Shown piece by piece: positions 8,854 through 17,354 of a stretch of 64,000 bases of DNA. The notes under the pieces are model-generated. The model was not told the origin of the DNA, did no database searches, and was given only the letters and a program-made list of their open reading frames with translations. This DNA is from DASZWJ01 sp963813895 (GTDB lineage: Bacteria; Pseudomonadota; Gammaproteobacteria; JAURND01), in NCBI GenBank assembly GCA_963813895.1, contig CAWFAS010000003.1, forward strand, positions 310,001-374,000. Reading direction: 5' to 3'. The translations under genes were made by a program, and so were the position numbers. Position 1 is the first letter of the stretch. Each line of letters begins with the position of its first letter.

Positions 8854-9837
8854 ATGCCTGATAATATAGCTAGCAATATCACTCAGCGTTTTGGCAATAC
8901 GCCACTGGTTGAACTTAACAAAGTGACACAAGGTTGTAACGGACGTATTGTTGCCAAGCTGGAATGTTTTAATCCTGCAAATTCTGTGAAAGATCGCATT
9001 GGTGTTGCCATGATTAATGATGCCGAACATCGTGGTTTAATTAGTCCAGGACAAACCACCTTAATAGAGCCCACCAGCGGTAATACAGGTATTGCGCTAG
9101 CCTTTGTCGCTGCAGCCCGCAGCTATCGTCTCATTTTAACCATGCCTGAGACTATGTCACAGGAACGCCGTGCTTTATTAAAAGCTTATGGTGCAGAATT
9201 AGTGTTAACCGAAGGCGGAGCTCAAGGTATGAAGCCCGCAATAGCCAAAGCACAAGCGCTTTTAACACAAATCCCTAATAGCTACATGCTAGGTCAATTC
9301 GATAATCCTGCCAATCCAGAAATCCATGAGCAAACAACTGCTCGTGAGATCTGGCAAGATACTGATGGAGCAATTGATTATTTTGTCTCTGGGGTAGGAA
9401 CGGGTGGTACTATTACCGGCGTGTATCGAGCACTGCATCCCAAAAAACCCGATTTAAAATTCATTGCCGTTGAACCATTAGAAAGCCAAGTGCTAGCTGG
9501 CAAAGAACCTGGCGCCCACAAAATTGCCGGTATTGGCCCAGGTTTTATTCCAGGATTATTTGATACCCAATTGCTAAGTCAGTTGCGCGACCGTAGCGTG
9601 GGAGAAATTGTTCCTGTAGCTTCGGAAGATGCGATGGTCATGGGACGGCGCTTAGCCAAAGAAGAAGGCTTATTGATGGGTATTTCCAGTGGCGCTGCCG
9701 TAGTTGCGGCCATTCAGATTGCCCAACGTCCTGAGGCAATAGGAAAATTGATTGTGGTTATTCTACCCAGCTTCGGTGAACGTTATCTAAGCACCCCTTT
9801 ATATAATATTTCAAATGGTGAGACTGGGAAGTCGTAA
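8854..9837 (+). CDS. cysK: Cysteine synthase A (O-acetylserine sulfhydrylase)
   Basis: 327 residues of the PLP fold-type II family. The Schiff-base lysine is Lys46 in NPANSVKDRIG, and the phosphate/substrate loops PTSGNTGI (about 73-80) and GTGGTITG (about 183-190) are intact. The enzyme makes cysteine from O-acetylserine and sulfide. A strong ribosome site AAGAGGAG precedes the ATG at 8854. The downstream neighbour, cysE, makes its substrate, and the two probably form a two-gene operon with an 79-bp spacer. CysM is the alternative, but the length and motifs fit CysK better. Confidence 0.93.
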   Translation: MPDNIASNITQRFGNTPLVELNKVTQGCNGRIVAKLECFNPANSVKDRIGVAMINDAEHRGLISPGQTTLIEPTSGNTGIALAFVAAARSYRLILTMPETMSQERRALLKAYGAELVLTEGGAQGMKPAIAKAQALLTQIPNSYMLGQFDNPANPEIHEQTTAREIWQDTDGAIDYFVSGVGTGGTITGVYRALHPKKPDLKFIAVEPLESQVLAGKEPGAHKIAGIGPGFIPGLFDTQLLSQLRDRSVGEIVPVASEDAMVMGRRLAKEEGLLMGISSGAAVVAAIQIAQRPEAIGKLIVVILPSFGERYLSTPLYNISNGETGKS

Positions 9838-9916
9838 ACCTCGCAAAGATTATTAAGTTCATGCGCCAAGAAAATACCGAATCAATCATTCCTAAAGACT
9901 GATATGGAAAAAAGTA

Positions 9917-10636
9917 ATGACGTGGCTTAAAGAAACACTCCGCAATATTATCAATCAAGACCCCGCTGCCAAAAATTGGCTGGAAGTTTTGCTGTGCTAT
10001 CCTTGCGTGCACGTTTTGCTGTTTTACCGCATTGCCCATTGGCTCCAACAAAAAAAAGTACCGTTGCTGCCACGATGGTTGATGCAGATTGCTTGTTTCT
10101 TCACCGGTATTGAAATTCATCCCAATGCGCAAATTGGTCGGCGCTTTTTTATTGATCATGGAGCCGGGGTAGTTATTGGTGAAACCGCCGTGATTGGTGA
10201 TGATTGCTTAATCTATCAACAAGTGACACTAGGCGGCACAAAAAACTTTGTAGGAAAACGCCATCCCACCGTTAAGGACCATGTGATCATAGGAGCAGGT
10301 GCTAAAATTTTAGGCGATATTACGATAGGTGAATACAGTCGTATAGGCGCCAATTCAGTGGTGCTGCGCGATGTTCCAGCACATGCAACTGTAGTAGGAA
10401 TTCCTGGGCGATTGGCACTTAAAGAGGGGCAACCGGTGACCATCAGCTCCAATGAAGTATTTCAGGACCCAGAAGCTGCCGCCATTAAAGCGATGACACA
10501 ACGCATTTATCAGTTGGAATCGAGACTCAATTTGCTGGAAAAAATTATCGACCATATTCCCGTTGAACAGCATGAAACTACCCCCACTTCAACGATGCCT
10601 GAAGTCAATGATTTCATTAATGGCAGCGGTATTTAG
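9917..10636 (+). CDS. cysE: Serine O-acetyltransferase
   Basis: 239 residues. The middle carries the left-handed parallel beta-helix hexapeptide repeats (for example IHPNAQIGRRFFIDHG, VVIGETAVIGDDCLIYQQVTLGG) with the conserved HPTVKDHVIIGAGAKILG block. It acetylates serine with acetyl-CoA to give O-acetylserine for CysK just upstream. It is the short EpsC/plant-like form, without the long N-terminal domain of the E. coli enzyme. The start ATG 9917 has GGAAAAAAG upstream. Its last 20 bases overlap the 3' end of the convergent membrane protein gene. Confidence 0.92.
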   Translation: MTWLKETLRNIINQDPAAKNWLEVLLCYPCVHVLLFYRIAHWLQQKKVPLLPRWLMQIACFFTGIEIHPNAQIGRRFFIDHGAGVVIGETAVIGDDCLIYQQVTLGGTKNFVGKRHPTVKDHVIIGAGAKILGDITIGEYSRIGANSVVLRDVPAHATVVGIPGRLALKEGQPVTISSNEVFQDPEAAAIKAMTQRIYQLESRLNLLEKIIDHIPVEQHETTPTSTMPEVNDFINGSGI

Positions 10637-11132
10637 GGGTTGTGCATTGGCTAGATCGGTATTTATAGAAATATGTACCATTACGTCCAATCGATGAACC
10701 AGCAATAGCCCCTAACAAAAAACTACTGATACCTTCGAATGCCACTGAACCGACAAAACTCAAATGTCTTTCTATCGCATAGTGCACGAAAAATTCGATA
10801 ATAAAAATGCCTAGCATTAGCAGAAAAATACTGATATCACCAGGAATAGTGATTAATTTTTTAGAGTGATCTGATTTAATAATACTATGCCTAGCTTGAA
10901 GATAACCTAAACCTATCCCAACCCATCCTCCCGTGATCCAGCAAGCTAAAACGATGGGCGTTAATGCAAACATGGCGATGCAACCACGTATCGATAAAAA
11001 TAAAAAAATTAACGGAGTTATTAATAATCTTTCAATTCTAATTGTTCTTGTAAAGCATCTTTTGATGCCGACATAAAGGAGAATGAGAAAAATCAGGTAT
11101 ACATACGTGGGCAAATGCTGCATTGGTTTCAC
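10617..11132 (-). CDS. Hypothetical integral membrane protein (171 aa)
   Basis: 171 residues with about five hydrophobic segments (roughly 9-20, 35-52, 58-80, 95-115, 128-148) and positively charged short loops, consistent with an inner-membrane protein. The architecture resembles DUF6622/DUF1453-type small membrane proteins, but I cannot assign it. The gene is convergent with cysE and the two overlap by 20 bp at their 3' ends. The start at 11132 has no obvious ribosome site; a downstream Met is also possible (residue 4). Confidence 0.6.
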   Translation of the reverse strand: MKPMQHLPTYVYLIFLILLYVGIKRCFTRTIRIERLLITPLIFLFLSIRGCIAMFALTPIVLACWITGGWVGIGLGYLQARHSIIKSDHSKKLITIPGDISIFLLMLGIFIIEFFVHYAIERHLSFVGSVAFEGISSFLLGAIAGSSIGRNGTYFYKYRSSQCTTPKYRCH

Positions 11133-11202
11133 CTACTATAAATTGTTCTGTTTGTAATTTAGAAAGGGGCTAAACTATGCTACAGTTTTCCAAAGATCGA
11201 AC

Positions 11203-11278
11203 GTAACTCTCATGCCATAGCCTGCTCCGTCCTGTCGTCCTATGGCTTGTCCGCGGGATGACAGGACTGAGCAGTTAC
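11203..11278. repeat. Palindromic repeat, GTAACT family (short copy)
   Basis: A 76-bp imperfect palindrome begins GTAACTCTCATGCCATAGCC and ends ACTGAGCAGTTAC, with an inner TGTCGTCC/GGATGACA pair. It is related to the longer copies at 59060-59189 and 41823-42015. An ORF start at 11242 lies within it and is therefore an artefact of the repeat. Confidence 0.7.
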
Positions 11279-11355
11279 GATCAAACTTTACTTTAAATAA
11301 GAATATATATAGTATTTCTGAGCGCAACATCCTGCGTATTACCTGGGATGACCCT

Positions 11356-12411
11356 ATGGATTCTGTAGATCACATTTTAACAAGCTTATCACAATATTTT
11401 GCACAGCAAGCAATCCCTGCTTGGCAGTTAGATTGTGATGCCAATCTATTACAAGAAACATTACAAACTATTGCCGGCATGGGTTGTTTTCGCTTAAAAA
11501 CAACACAAAAATATGGCGGGCTGGCCTGTGATGAGGCGCAATATCACCAATTTAAGCAAACCATTGTTCAATATTCAGGGGCTTTGACTTTTCTCCAACA
11601 TCAGCATCAGGGCGCAATAAGAACAATAGCTAGCTCTCAAAGTGACGCGATTAAAGCACGTTATATTCCTCAATTAATGGCCGGGGAATTGTTGGTTGGC
11701 GTTGGCATCTCGCAATTACGTCAGCGACAAAATTGCTCACTGAAAGGAATAGAAACCCACGCGGGATATCGCGTAATGGGAAGTTTGCCTTGGGCTAGCG
11801 GTTATAAGCATTTTAAAAAAATAATTATTGGCTTTGTCACCGCAGCAAATGAAGCTGTTTATGCTATTATCCCCTTCAACAATAAAAATTCACAAAAATT
11901 CGGACAAATAACTTGTAGCAATGTATTGCCATTAATTGTTGCACAATCAACTAATACAGTTAATATTAGCTTCTATGACTATTTCATACACAATGATGAC
12001 ATTGTGTTATTTAAATCCGCAGAAAACTTTTTCCAGGACAACTTTGTCACATTAAATAATTCTTCATTTCATATCGGGCTAGCACTAGCTGCACTAAAAC
12101 TTATCCGCCCTTTTATCGGCTCTAAACACCCTATGCTAGCAGATATCGCAACTAATGCAGAGCGAGAGATTTTCACCTACACTTCTGACGTAATCCAGGC
12201 GTTAAGTTCTGGTAATTTTGATAATTTCCTGATACTTCGCGCGCGCGGAATTGAGCTATCTAATAATTTAACACGACTTGCTTGCCTCATGAATAAAGGT
12301 CAATGTATTCTCCAAACGAATCCAGCACAACGCCTCTACCGAGAGTGTTTGTTATTTAATAGCTTTGGTTCTTCGGACAAGTTAGTTGAGCAGTGTTTGC
12401 AAGTTTTTTAA
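11356..12411 (+). CDS. Acyl-CoA dehydrogenase-like protein
   Basis: About 351 residues from the ATG at 11356. I chose this start because the longer frame from 11242 begins inside a palindromic repeat. The order of segments, an N-terminal helical domain with GCFRLKTTQKYGGL, a middle with GELLVGVGIS and a C-terminal helical domain, fits the acyl-CoA dehydrogenase superfamily, here including DszC/hydroxylase-like members. The FAD-binding and catalytic glutamate motifs of true dehydrogenases are weak, so it may be a flavin-dependent relative with another substrate. It lies 18 bp upstream of the MFS pump gene and is probably co-transcribed with it. Confidence 0.7.
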   Translation: MDSVDHILTSLSQYFAQQAIPAWQLDCDANLLQETLQTIAGMGCFRLKTTQKYGGLACDEAQYHQFKQTIVQYSGALTFLQHQHQGAIRTIASSQSDAIKARYIPQLMAGELLVGVGISQLRQRQNCSLKGIETHAGYRVMGSLPWASGYKHFKKIIIGFVTAANEAVYAIIPFNNKNSQKFGQITCSNVLPLIVAQSTNTVNISFYDYFIHNDDIVLFKSAENFFQDNFVTLNNSSFHIGLALAALKLIRPFIGSKHPMLADIATNAEREIFTYTSDVIQALSSGNFDNFLILRARGIELSNNLTRLACLMNKGQCILQTNPAQRLYRECLLFNSFGSSDKLVEQCLQVF

Positions 12412-12429
12412 GCCTAATTCTGAGACGTC

Positions 12430-13617
12430 ATGCAAAACATACCCCAAAGAAATGAAACCGTCATTACTATTCTCATCGCGCTTAGTTTCAGCCATTTCCT
12501 CAATGACATGGTGCAATCGTTGTTACCAGCAATTTACCCAATCCTAAAACGAGAATATGCTCTAAACTTTACACAAATTGGGATTATTACTTTAAGCTAT
12601 CAGTTAACTGCTTCACTTTTACAACCATTAGTAGGAATGTTGACGGATCGCAAACCCTATCCTTATTCCTTGCCGATTGGCATGTTCTCAACCTTCATCG
12701 GATTGCTTATCCTTGCCTATGCGGGAAATTTTCTGATAATTTTGCTAGGGGCAGCCTTAATCGGCATTGGATCATCGGTTTTTCATCCTGAATCCTCACG
12801 TATGGCACGTATTGCTGCGGGTGGCAGGCCGGGATTTGCTCAATCATTTTTTCAGATTGGGGGCAATACTGGAACCGCAGTAGGTCCATTATTGGCCGCT
12901 TTTATCATTTTGCCTCATGGCCAGACTAGTATCGCTTGGTTTTCATTAGCAACATTAATTGCGATCGTCACTTTAACAGCCATTGGACGTTGGTATCAAA
13001 CGCATCACTTAGCCAATGCACGCAAGCCAAAAAAAATAGAAGTTGCTTTGTACGATCGTAAAACTATCCAAATTTCGCTGACAGTATTAATGACGTTGGT
13101 GTTTTCAAAATATTTTTATCTAGCTAGCATTACCAGCTACTACACATTTTATCTCATTCATAAATTTCATCTTACTACCCAGGCAGCGCAACTAAATTTA
13201 TTTGTGTTTCTTGCTGCAGTAGCAGCCGGTACTTTGGCAGGTGGCCCCATTGGTGACCGGATTGGCCGTAAAAAAGTTATCTGGTGGTCAATTCTAGGTG
13301 TATTCCCCTTCACATTTGCTTTGCCTTATGCAAACTTGCTGACCACTGAAATTTTAAGCGTAATTATCGGCCTTATTATCTCTTCCGCCTTTCCAGCCAT
13401 TATCGTTTATGCTCAAGAATTAGCTCCAGGCCGAACAGGGACAATTGCCGGCTTATTTTTTGGTTTATCTTTTGGCATGGGTGGGCTTGGGGCAGCAATT
13501 TGCGGAAAACTGGCCGATATTTATGGAATCGATTTTGTTTATCACCTAGTTTCCTATTTACCTGCTCTTGGAATTCTAACTATCTTTTTACCGAAGACTA
13601 AATTCCAAAAAGTTTAG
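12430..13617 (+). CDS. fsr: MFS transporter, fosmidomycin resistance (Fsr) type
   Basis: 395 residues with about 12 predicted transmembrane segments. The N-terminal SHFLNDMVQSLLPAIYPILK and the GIGSSVFHPESSRMARIAAGG block are signatures of the Fsr subfamily of the major facilitator superfamily, inner-membrane drug/proton antiporters that export fosmidomycin in E. coli. The GRKK loop between helices 2 and 3 of the second half (DRIGRKKV) is present. It follows the acyl-CoA dehydrogenase-like gene by 18 bp. The natural substrate here may differ. Confidence 0.87.
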   Translation: MQNIPQRNETVITILIALSFSHFLNDMVQSLLPAIYPILKREYALNFTQIGIITLSYQLTASLLQPLVGMLTDRKPYPYSLPIGMFSTFIGLLILAYAGNFLIILLGAALIGIGSSVFHPESSRMARIAAGGRPGFAQSFFQIGGNTGTAVGPLLAAFIILPHGQTSIAWFSLATLIAIVTLTAIGRWYQTHHLANARKPKKIEVALYDRKTIQISLTVLMTLVFSKYFYLASITSYYTFYLIHKFHLTTQAAQLNLFVFLAAVAAGTLAGGPIGDRIGRKKVIWWSILGVFPFTFALPYANLLTTEILSVIIGLIISSAFPAIIVYAQELAPGRTGTIAGLFFGLSFGMGGLGAAICGKLADIYGIDFVYHLVSYLPALGILTIFLPKTKFQKV

Positions 13618-13639
13618 TAACAACTTTCGGCACTTCTTG

Positions 13640-13707
13640 ACCGAGCCGCGACCGTTAGGGAGCGTTTACGTTCTAATGTAAACGCTCCCTAACGGTCGCG
13701 GCTCGGT
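13640..13707. repeat. Perfect palindrome, CCGAGCCGCGACCG family copy 1
   Basis: Thirty-base arms (13640-13669 and 13678-13707) are perfect inverted copies around an 8-base loop; the outer sequence is ACCGAGCCGCGACCGTTAGG. It lies between convergent genes and its last base is the first base of the TTA that encodes the minus-strand stop. There is no U-run. A near-identical palindrome is at 50032-50103 and a half copy at about 60740-60762. Confidence 0.9.
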
Positions 13708-16493
13708 TAATACGAGAAATATGGATTAATTTTTTTCGCCACCGCCTCACCATCAGTTGCAATTGCAGTTGCAATAATATTAGCAAGGCTAGTATCTGCA
13801 TCATTAATGACCGACTTCGACCAATAAGAATTAATTCCGTAGGCTTGGGAATAGGGATCTTTGCCATCAGCAGTTGCTTCAGCAACTAGCAAACTCTTTT
13901 TGGATAAATTGACGGTACTTGTGCCATCTAAATTAATCGCTTGTGTTTTGACAGTATTGTACCCTGGCATATCATAAATATTGCCGATAGCAGTGACTTT
14001 GCTTTTATCGGCAATATTTATGGTATTGACTCCATTTGCGGTAATCCCCGTCACAAAATTAAAATTGCTTATGGCATTATTATTCATATCGGATATTGCG
14101 GTCACAGCGCTGTGATTTGCCAGATTTACATTAGTGTTACCCTTTAATGCGCCAATACCAGCCAAATATAGGACATTACTTTCCCCCCCTTTAATATCAG
14201 CAGCTATATTGATCAACGCATTATCTTTAAGACTTATACTGTTGGTTTTGCCACTCGCTAAAATACCAAACTCATCCACTTCATTTTGCCCCGAGGATTT
14301 AGAAGAGATATAAGCTGTCATATTGATAGCACTTTTATCGGCCAGAGTGATTACGTTATAATCTGCCAAGGCGCAAATCCCACAAGTACTATGCGAGCTG
14401 AAACTGCGCGTGCCATCAAAATCCAACAAAGTACTGATACGACTGTTATCCTTGAGGTAAATATTATTTGTACTACCAGCAGCACCAGAGGCATAAATTC
14501 CCGACAACTTTAAAGAATCGCCGATTCCGCCAGAGTCGCCGTCAGTAATTTCAGCGTCAATTTTGCTGTTACCACTTAAAATAATATTATTGATCCCCAG
14601 TGAACCTGTATTTGTTGAAATACCCACCACATCCACCGTATTGCTAGACCAATAATTCCCCAGCCCCACCTGCGCATTAGCATTTATTCGGCTATTTCCT
14701 TGCATGGAAATGACATTCTGACCACCGACAGTATTGCCATTATCAGCCATAATACCGGTCGCGCTGGCATGCTTGATATCTGGGCCGTTGACAGCTACAT
14801 TAATTACACTAGAGCCCGTTAATTCGACGGTATTATTACCACCCTTTACGTTAATACCTGTAGCAGATAATTCCCCGGGTCTTAAATTCTTAGTTGCAGT
14901 TGCATTAACATTAATCTGGCTGTTGTATAAGTTTATAGTGTTGTTGACAACACCTTGTGATTGTATACCCGTAGCAGAAAAATTATTATTTTTTCCGATA
15001 CTACTTACATTAATTTGGCTATTATTAAGTGTAATAGCTGCGCTTTGGCCGTAGGCATTAATTCCAATTGCAGGAGAATTGGTATTACTGTAGGCGTCTA
15101 TTACTGATTTATTAGTTATGTGAAGGGTACTATCTTGCATTTTTATACCCGTCATATATCCTTGCAAACTATCATTAGTACCCACTTTTGTGTGATCGAG
15201 TGTCACCGTACTACCCGACTGCAATGTTAAGCCAACATCTTGTTGATGTTGTGAGTCGTTGTGCAACACAATGGAATTGAGAGTATCGGTACCACCCAGT
15301 ATCATCGCACCATTAAATATAGCACTCTGCTCTGGCTGACGGTAATCCGTAGAACGACCAAATAAAGCATCATCTGTTATTGTTAAAGGTATCTCACTCT
15401 CCGCTGTAGAAGGGGTAAAACTGGTATATTGACCAGGTTTAAAGTAAAAATTAGGATCGGGTTTAGCAATTTGGTTAATGCCATCAATTGTTTTTTGATC
15501 AAAACCTGAACAGGGATGTTCTGCTGTGCAACTGGAATTATCCTGAAAAGATTCACCGCCACTCTGTTGAAAAAACCAAATATTATCTTTTTCTACTACG
15601 GATGCAGCGACCACTTGCTGATGAGTCACAATGGGCTCACCATTAGCATTGGTCTGAGTCGCTAGATGCCGTTGCACTGGATCCAATAATCGATTTTGAA
15701 TGGATTGTTGGGAATTTTCGCTGGCTTTATCGATTCCACCAAAGCTCAGACTAACTCCAAATAAAACACTGTTGTGTTGCACATTGTCATAGCTATTACG
15801 GAAGTTTAATCGTAGATTGGAGGTGATCGGATATTCCAAACGTGTGCTAACTCCATTAATAGCGGAAGTATTTTCAGGATTAAAATGGTAACCACCTAAA
15901 TATACACGCAGCTCAGTTATCCCAGGTACCTGACGGCCCACCTCAGCATCGGCGCCCCAGCCTACTGATTCGTATTCCTGCAAAATTGCATCCCACTGGG
16001 TATGACCTTGAAAGTGAATATATTTATAATTATTAAAATTATCCGCAAAATCTGTTCCAAGATAATTTTGTTTATTACTTACCGGCAAATAAGCATTGGC
16101 ATGAAAATCCCAAAGCTTGCCCATTAATTCAAATCCGGGATTAAGAAACCAGTAGAGGTGGCTGGTAGAGGATACATTCCGATCCACAAACAAATAAGCG
16201 CCCAAAAGTTGATTTGTATTAAGGACGGAACGGACTCCCGCTCCCATGCTACCGAGCCAATCGGTATCAAAAGTAGTTTTTCCCTGAGCGTCTATATAGA
16301 AAATTGTTTGCTGATCACCATATAGTGGAAGCATAGCATCACCTTCGGCTAATAAATGTTCACCGACTAATCCCCATATACTTACTCGGGGTAGATAGGG
16401 GAAAAAACTATTTGTTTGTGTTATGGGCTCTGCATGGGCTGCATAAGGAAGAGCGATAGTACACACAATAAATCCTATAGAAAAAAATTTCAT
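13707..16493 (-). CDS. Inverse autotransporter with beta-helix passenger
   Basis: 928 residues. A signal peptide (cleavage probably after AHA at residue 22) is followed by an N-terminal beta-barrel domain, about residues 30-255, with alternating aromatic strands (GAYLFVDRN, FELMGKLWDFHANAYLPV, ELRVYLGGYHF, VLFGVSLSFGG) as in intimin/invasin-type (type Ve) secretion. A linker with a likely disulfide (SSCTAEHPCSGF) leads to about 550 residues of repeated strands of the form N-x-I-x-L-x-x-x-S-x-I-x-V-x-A, predicted to form a right-handed beta-helix on the cell surface. Most inverse autotransporters carry Ig-like passengers, so this combination is uncommon. It is a candidate adhesin; function is inferred. 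Confidence 0.85.
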   Translation of the reverse strand: MKFFSIGFIVCTIALPYAAHAEPITQTNSFFPYLPRVSIWGLVGEHLLAEGDAMLPLYGDQQTIFYIDAQGKTTFDTDWLGSMGAGVRSVLNTNQLLGAYLFVDRNVSSTSHLYWFLNPGFELMGKLWDFHANAYLPVSNKQNYLGTDFADNFNNYKYIHFQGHTQWDAILQEYESVGWGADAEVGRQVPGITELRVYLGGYHFNPENTSAINGVSTRLEYPITSNLRLNFRNSYDNVQHNSVLFGVSLSFGGIDKASENSQQSIQNRLLDPVQRHLATQTNANGEPIVTHQQVVAASVVEKDNIWFFQQSGGESFQDNSSCTAEHPCSGFDQKTIDGINQIAKPDPNFYFKPGQYTSFTPSTAESEIPLTITDDALFGRSTDYRQPEQSAIFNGAMILGGTDTLNSIVLHNDSQHQQDVGLTLQSGSTVTLDHTKVGTNDSLQGYMTGIKMQDSTLHITNKSVIDAYSNTNSPAIGINAYGQSAAITLNNSQINVSSIGKNNNFSATGIQSQGVVNNTINLYNSQINVNATATKNLRPGELSATGINVKGGNNTVELTGSSVINVAVNGPDIKHASATGIMADNGNTVGGQNVISMQGNSRINANAQVGLGNYWSSNTVDVVGISTNTGSLGINNIILSGNSKIDAEITDGDSGGIGDSLKLSGIYASGAAGSTNNIYLKDNSRISTLLDFDGTRSFSSHSTCGICALADYNVITLADKSAINMTAYISSKSSGQNEVDEFGILASGKTNSISLKDNALINIAADIKGGESNVLYLAGIGALKGNTNVNLANHSAVTAISDMNNNAISNFNFVTGITANGVNTINIADKSKVTAIGNIYDMPGYNTVKTQAINLDGTSTVNLSKKSLLVAEATADGKDPYSQAYGINSYWSKSVINDADTSLANIIATAIATDGEAVAKKINPYFSY

Positions 16494-16784
16494 GTTTTCC
16501 TCTTGATGTTGAAATATGTAAGTAAAATGTGGTTAATGCACTCACGTTTTATTTGAGTGTTTACCGGATAATTATTGGCGGATTATTGAGGGAAATTTTT
16601 AATGTGACAATACCGTAATTACTGGGTTACAACAGTGAAAGCGCTTTTATTGCCATGTTTAAGAAAATGTCTGGTGGGAAATTACCTTCGGACTTTGTAG
16701 TGAAGCAGAGTTGAGCTTTCAAGTCGTAGGAATTATTTTACTGGTAACTGTGCAACATAGAGCAGCATCGCGCAAAAACAATAA
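16494..16784. other. Divergent intergenic region between the autotransporter and marR
   Basis: About 290 bases upstream of both divergent genes. The part nearest the autotransporter is AT-rich with TGTTTTCCTCTTGATG, giving GAGGAAAAC as the autotransporter ribosome site on minus. I see no further gene or repeat. The end of the region leads into the marR promoter described separately. Confidence 0.5.
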
Positions 16785-16814
16785 TTGACACCTACAATAA
16801 TTGTATTTTACAAT
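16785..16814 (+). promoter_or_regulatory. marR promoter with an internal operator palindrome
   Basis: TTGACA at 16785-16790 and TACAAT at 16809-16814 are separated by 18 bp, a good sigma70 promoter. Between them lies the 13-base palindrome TACAATAATTGTA (16793-16805), the type of AT-rich inverted repeat bound by MarR proteins. Binding there would block RNA polymerase, giving autoregulation of marR and the efflux pump. The regulatory role is inferred. Confidence 0.6.
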
Positions 16815-16844
16815 AATATATCGATTATACACCTTGAAAATTTT

Positions 16845-17354
16845 ATGACTAAACCTAAATCCCAAAAGCAACGTCAGATCACCTCAGCTAATCTGGCATA
16901 TTCCATTGGCTACCAATTAGCCCAAATCCTCAAATGCAAACGGCGTCTGGTTGATATTGAAATGAAACCACTGGGACTTTCCAGAACTCAGTGGCAGGTG
17001 CTGTTTTACATGAGCCTGCTTGGACCCTGCTCACAAAAAGAATTGTTGAATCGCGTCGATATTGACGCAGCACATCTGGCGCGCGTACTAGAAGAACTGG
17101 AAAAAAATAATTACCTCGTGCGCACGCCGCTAGAAAGTGATCGCCGCGCACTGTTTATTGACTTTACCGATCACAGCAGACAACAAATACTTCCACATAT
17201 TAAAGCTGTAATGGAAAAGGAAAATGCCAGGTTACTAAAAGGACTGACGATAGCAGATCAAAAACAGCTTCATCAATTACTAGGAAAAATGCAACATAAT
17301 ATGGAATCTACACTCAATGATCTATTAATGGTGAAGACAACTCATGACAAATAA
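16845..17354 (+). CDS. MarR family transcriptional regulator
   Basis: About 169 residues from ATG 16845. A longer reading from TTG 16785 is rejected because that TTG is the -35 box of the promoter. The winged-helix core has LSRTQWQVLFYMSLLGPCSQKEL (helices 2-3), the recognition helix DIDAAHLARVLEELEKNNYL and the wing RTPLESDRRALFIDFTD, all typical of MarR dimers. It overlaps the following MFS pump gene by 11 bp, so the pair is translationally coupled. It probably represses its own operon and responds to a drug-like or phenolic ligand. Confidence 0.92.
   Translation: MTKPKSQKQRQITSANLAYSIGYQLAQILKCKRRLVDIEMKPLGLSRTQWQVLFYMSLLGPCSQKELLNRVDIDAAHLARVLEELEKNNYLVRTPLESDRRALFIDFTDHSRQQILPHIKAVMEKENARLLKGLTIADQKQLHQLLGKMQHNMESTLNDLLMVKTTHDK

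Noticed and set aside
11242..11355. N-terminal extension of the acyl-CoA dehydrogenase-like gene
   Set aside because: It begins inside a palindromic repeat (11203-11278) and has no family similarity; ATG 11356 is preferred.
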